From: Nocardia flavorosea NBRC 108225 | Lineage (GTDB): Bacteria; Actinomycetota; Actinomycetes; Mycobacteriales; Mycobacteriaceae | Length of the DNA: 64,000 nucleotides | Assembly (NCBI RefSeq): GCF_001613385.1 | Contig: NZ_BDCG01000001.1 | Coordinates: 89,551-153,550 of the forward strand | Direction: 5' to 3' | Shown: one piece after another, positions 63,571 through 64,000 of the stretch | Layout: each line of letters opens with the position of its first letter | Numbering within the stretch: position 1 is the stretch's first letter | Position numbers and translations under genes: made by a program | The notes under the pieces: model-generated | What the model was told of the DNA's origin: nothing | Databases searched by the model: none | What the model saw: the letters and a program-made list of their open reading frames with translations, nothing else

Positions 63571-64000
63571 ATGAGCAGAATTACCCAGTTGCTCTTCGAC
63601 AACCCGGTTTCTGAAGCGAAGGGTTTGTGGAGTGGCTCCGACGTTTCGGAGCTGACGTTCCGGTCCTGGGATCGGCTGCGGGCTACGGCCGGCCGGGTTG
63701 CGGCCGGCCTCGCCGAGGCAGGGGTGGTGCCGGGCGATTCCGTCGCGATCCTCGCGGGTCCGGCCGACAATGTCGCGGTTGCCATACAGGCGATCTGGAT
63801 GCGCGGAGCGGTGTTCACCATGCTGCATCAGCCCACCCCGCGCATGAATCTCGAGACTTGGCTGGCGGATACGCGCGCCGTGATCGAGATGCTCGGTGCC
63901 CGGCTGGTCGTTGCCGGAGAGCCGTTCACCGATTCCGTGCGCGATCTCGACCTCGGTGCGTCCATCGCTGTAATAGAGGAGCTGGCCGAGCGGACCGAAA
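63571..64000 (+). CDS. fatty acyl-AMP ligase (MbtM-like), 5' part, cut by the window end
   Basis: The frame starts at ATG behind GGAAG, 44 bases after the acyltransferase, and is open to the right edge; 143 residues are visible. The start matches the N-terminal part of ANL enzymes: LTFRSWDRLRATAGRVAAGL, GVVPGDSVAILAGPADNVAVAIQAIW and TMLHQPTPRMNL. The last motif resembles the QPTPR region of fatty acyl-AMP ligases such as MbtM/FadD33, which load fatty acids on a carrier protein. The motif block and the preceding ACP and MbtN-like genes support that reading; the catalytic P-loop and C-domain lie outside. Confidence 0.78.
   Translation, partial: MSRITQLLFDNPVSEAKGLWSGSDVSELTFRSWDRLRATAGRVAAGLAEAGVVPGDSVAILAGPADNVAVAIQAIWMRGAVFTMLHQPTPRMNLETWLADTRAVIEMLGARLVVAGEPFTDSVRDLDLGASIAVIEELAERTE

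Noticed and set aside
39895..64000. Assignment as a standard nocobactin/mycobactin cluster
   Set aside because: No lysine-loading NRPS modules or PKS are present, while DesA-, DesB- and DesD-like genes are; the parts do not fit the standard product.
1..64000. CRISPR arrays, tRNA or rRNA genes, insertion sequences
   Set aside because: No regularly spaced repeats, cloverleaf-type sequences or transposase motifs were noticed; a tRNAscan or IS search could still find something I missed.

Overview
The window comes from a high-GC actinomycete, most likely Nocardia or a close relative. Evidence: strong GC bias at third codon positions, frequent GTG starts, ATGA/GTGA overlaps, IdeR/DtxR-type iron boxes, mycobacterial-type siderophore genes (salicylate synthase, IrtA/IrtB, MbtL/M/N-like acyl genes) and actinobacterial steroid and acyl-CoA catabolism genes. 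I saw no rRNA, tRNA, CRISPR array, transposase or phage gene.

Left part (1-12.5 kb), mostly minus strand. The end of a Nudix gene is followed by a steroid-ring block: a small Cys protein, a ketosteroid-isomerase-like protein with Tyr14/Asp38/Asp98, 3-ketosteroid-delta1-dehydrogenase (kstD), a divergent PadR regulator, an IclR regulator, and a Rieske oxygenase of the KshA type. Then come a tandem universal stress protein, a ferric-reductase-like membrane flavoprotein with a 29-residue membrane peptide behind it, a gene-poor stretch with a tiny hydrophobic peptide, a saccharopine-dehydrogenase-like enzyme, and a MarR/membrane protein/rhodanese set with a palindromic operator.

Middle part (13-39.8 kb): a dense acyl-CoA catabolic island with crotonases, an acyl-CoA ligase, a thiolase, four SDRs, five acyl-CoA dehydrogenases (two forming an adjacent pair), three CaiB/BaiF CoA-transferases (one a double-length fusion), two ACAD11-type phosphotransferases, and TRAP transporter membrane subunits without a binding protein. 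It also holds two Cys-rich miniproteins, a FadR/GntR regulator and an XRE-TetR fusion regulator. The layout suggests import and beta-oxidation-like degradation of a branched or cyclic carboxylic acid. The substrate cannot be read from sequence.

Right part (39.9 kb to the end): an iron-regulated siderophore locus that mixes two pathways. The mycobactin side has an aryl-AMP ligase, salicylate synthase, IrtA/IrtB, an NRPS with aryl carrier, heterocyclization, adenylation and carrier domains, an ACP, an MbtN-like acyl-ACP dehydrogenase and a fatty acyl-AMP ligase. The desferrioxamine side has a DesA-like PLP decarboxylase, a DesB-like N-monooxygenase, a GNAT acyltransferase fused to the NRPS C-terminus, and a DesD/AlcC-like NIS synthetase. 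A free-standing condensation domain, a cytoplasmic penicillin-acylase-family protein and a WS/DGAT-type acyltransferase lie in the same overlapping gene string. The parts list matches the nocardichelin structural class (salicyl-oxazoline, N-hydroxy-cadaverine, succinate, fatty acyl hydroxamate). This is the most notable system in the window. The product assignment is an inference. The last gene runs off the right edge.
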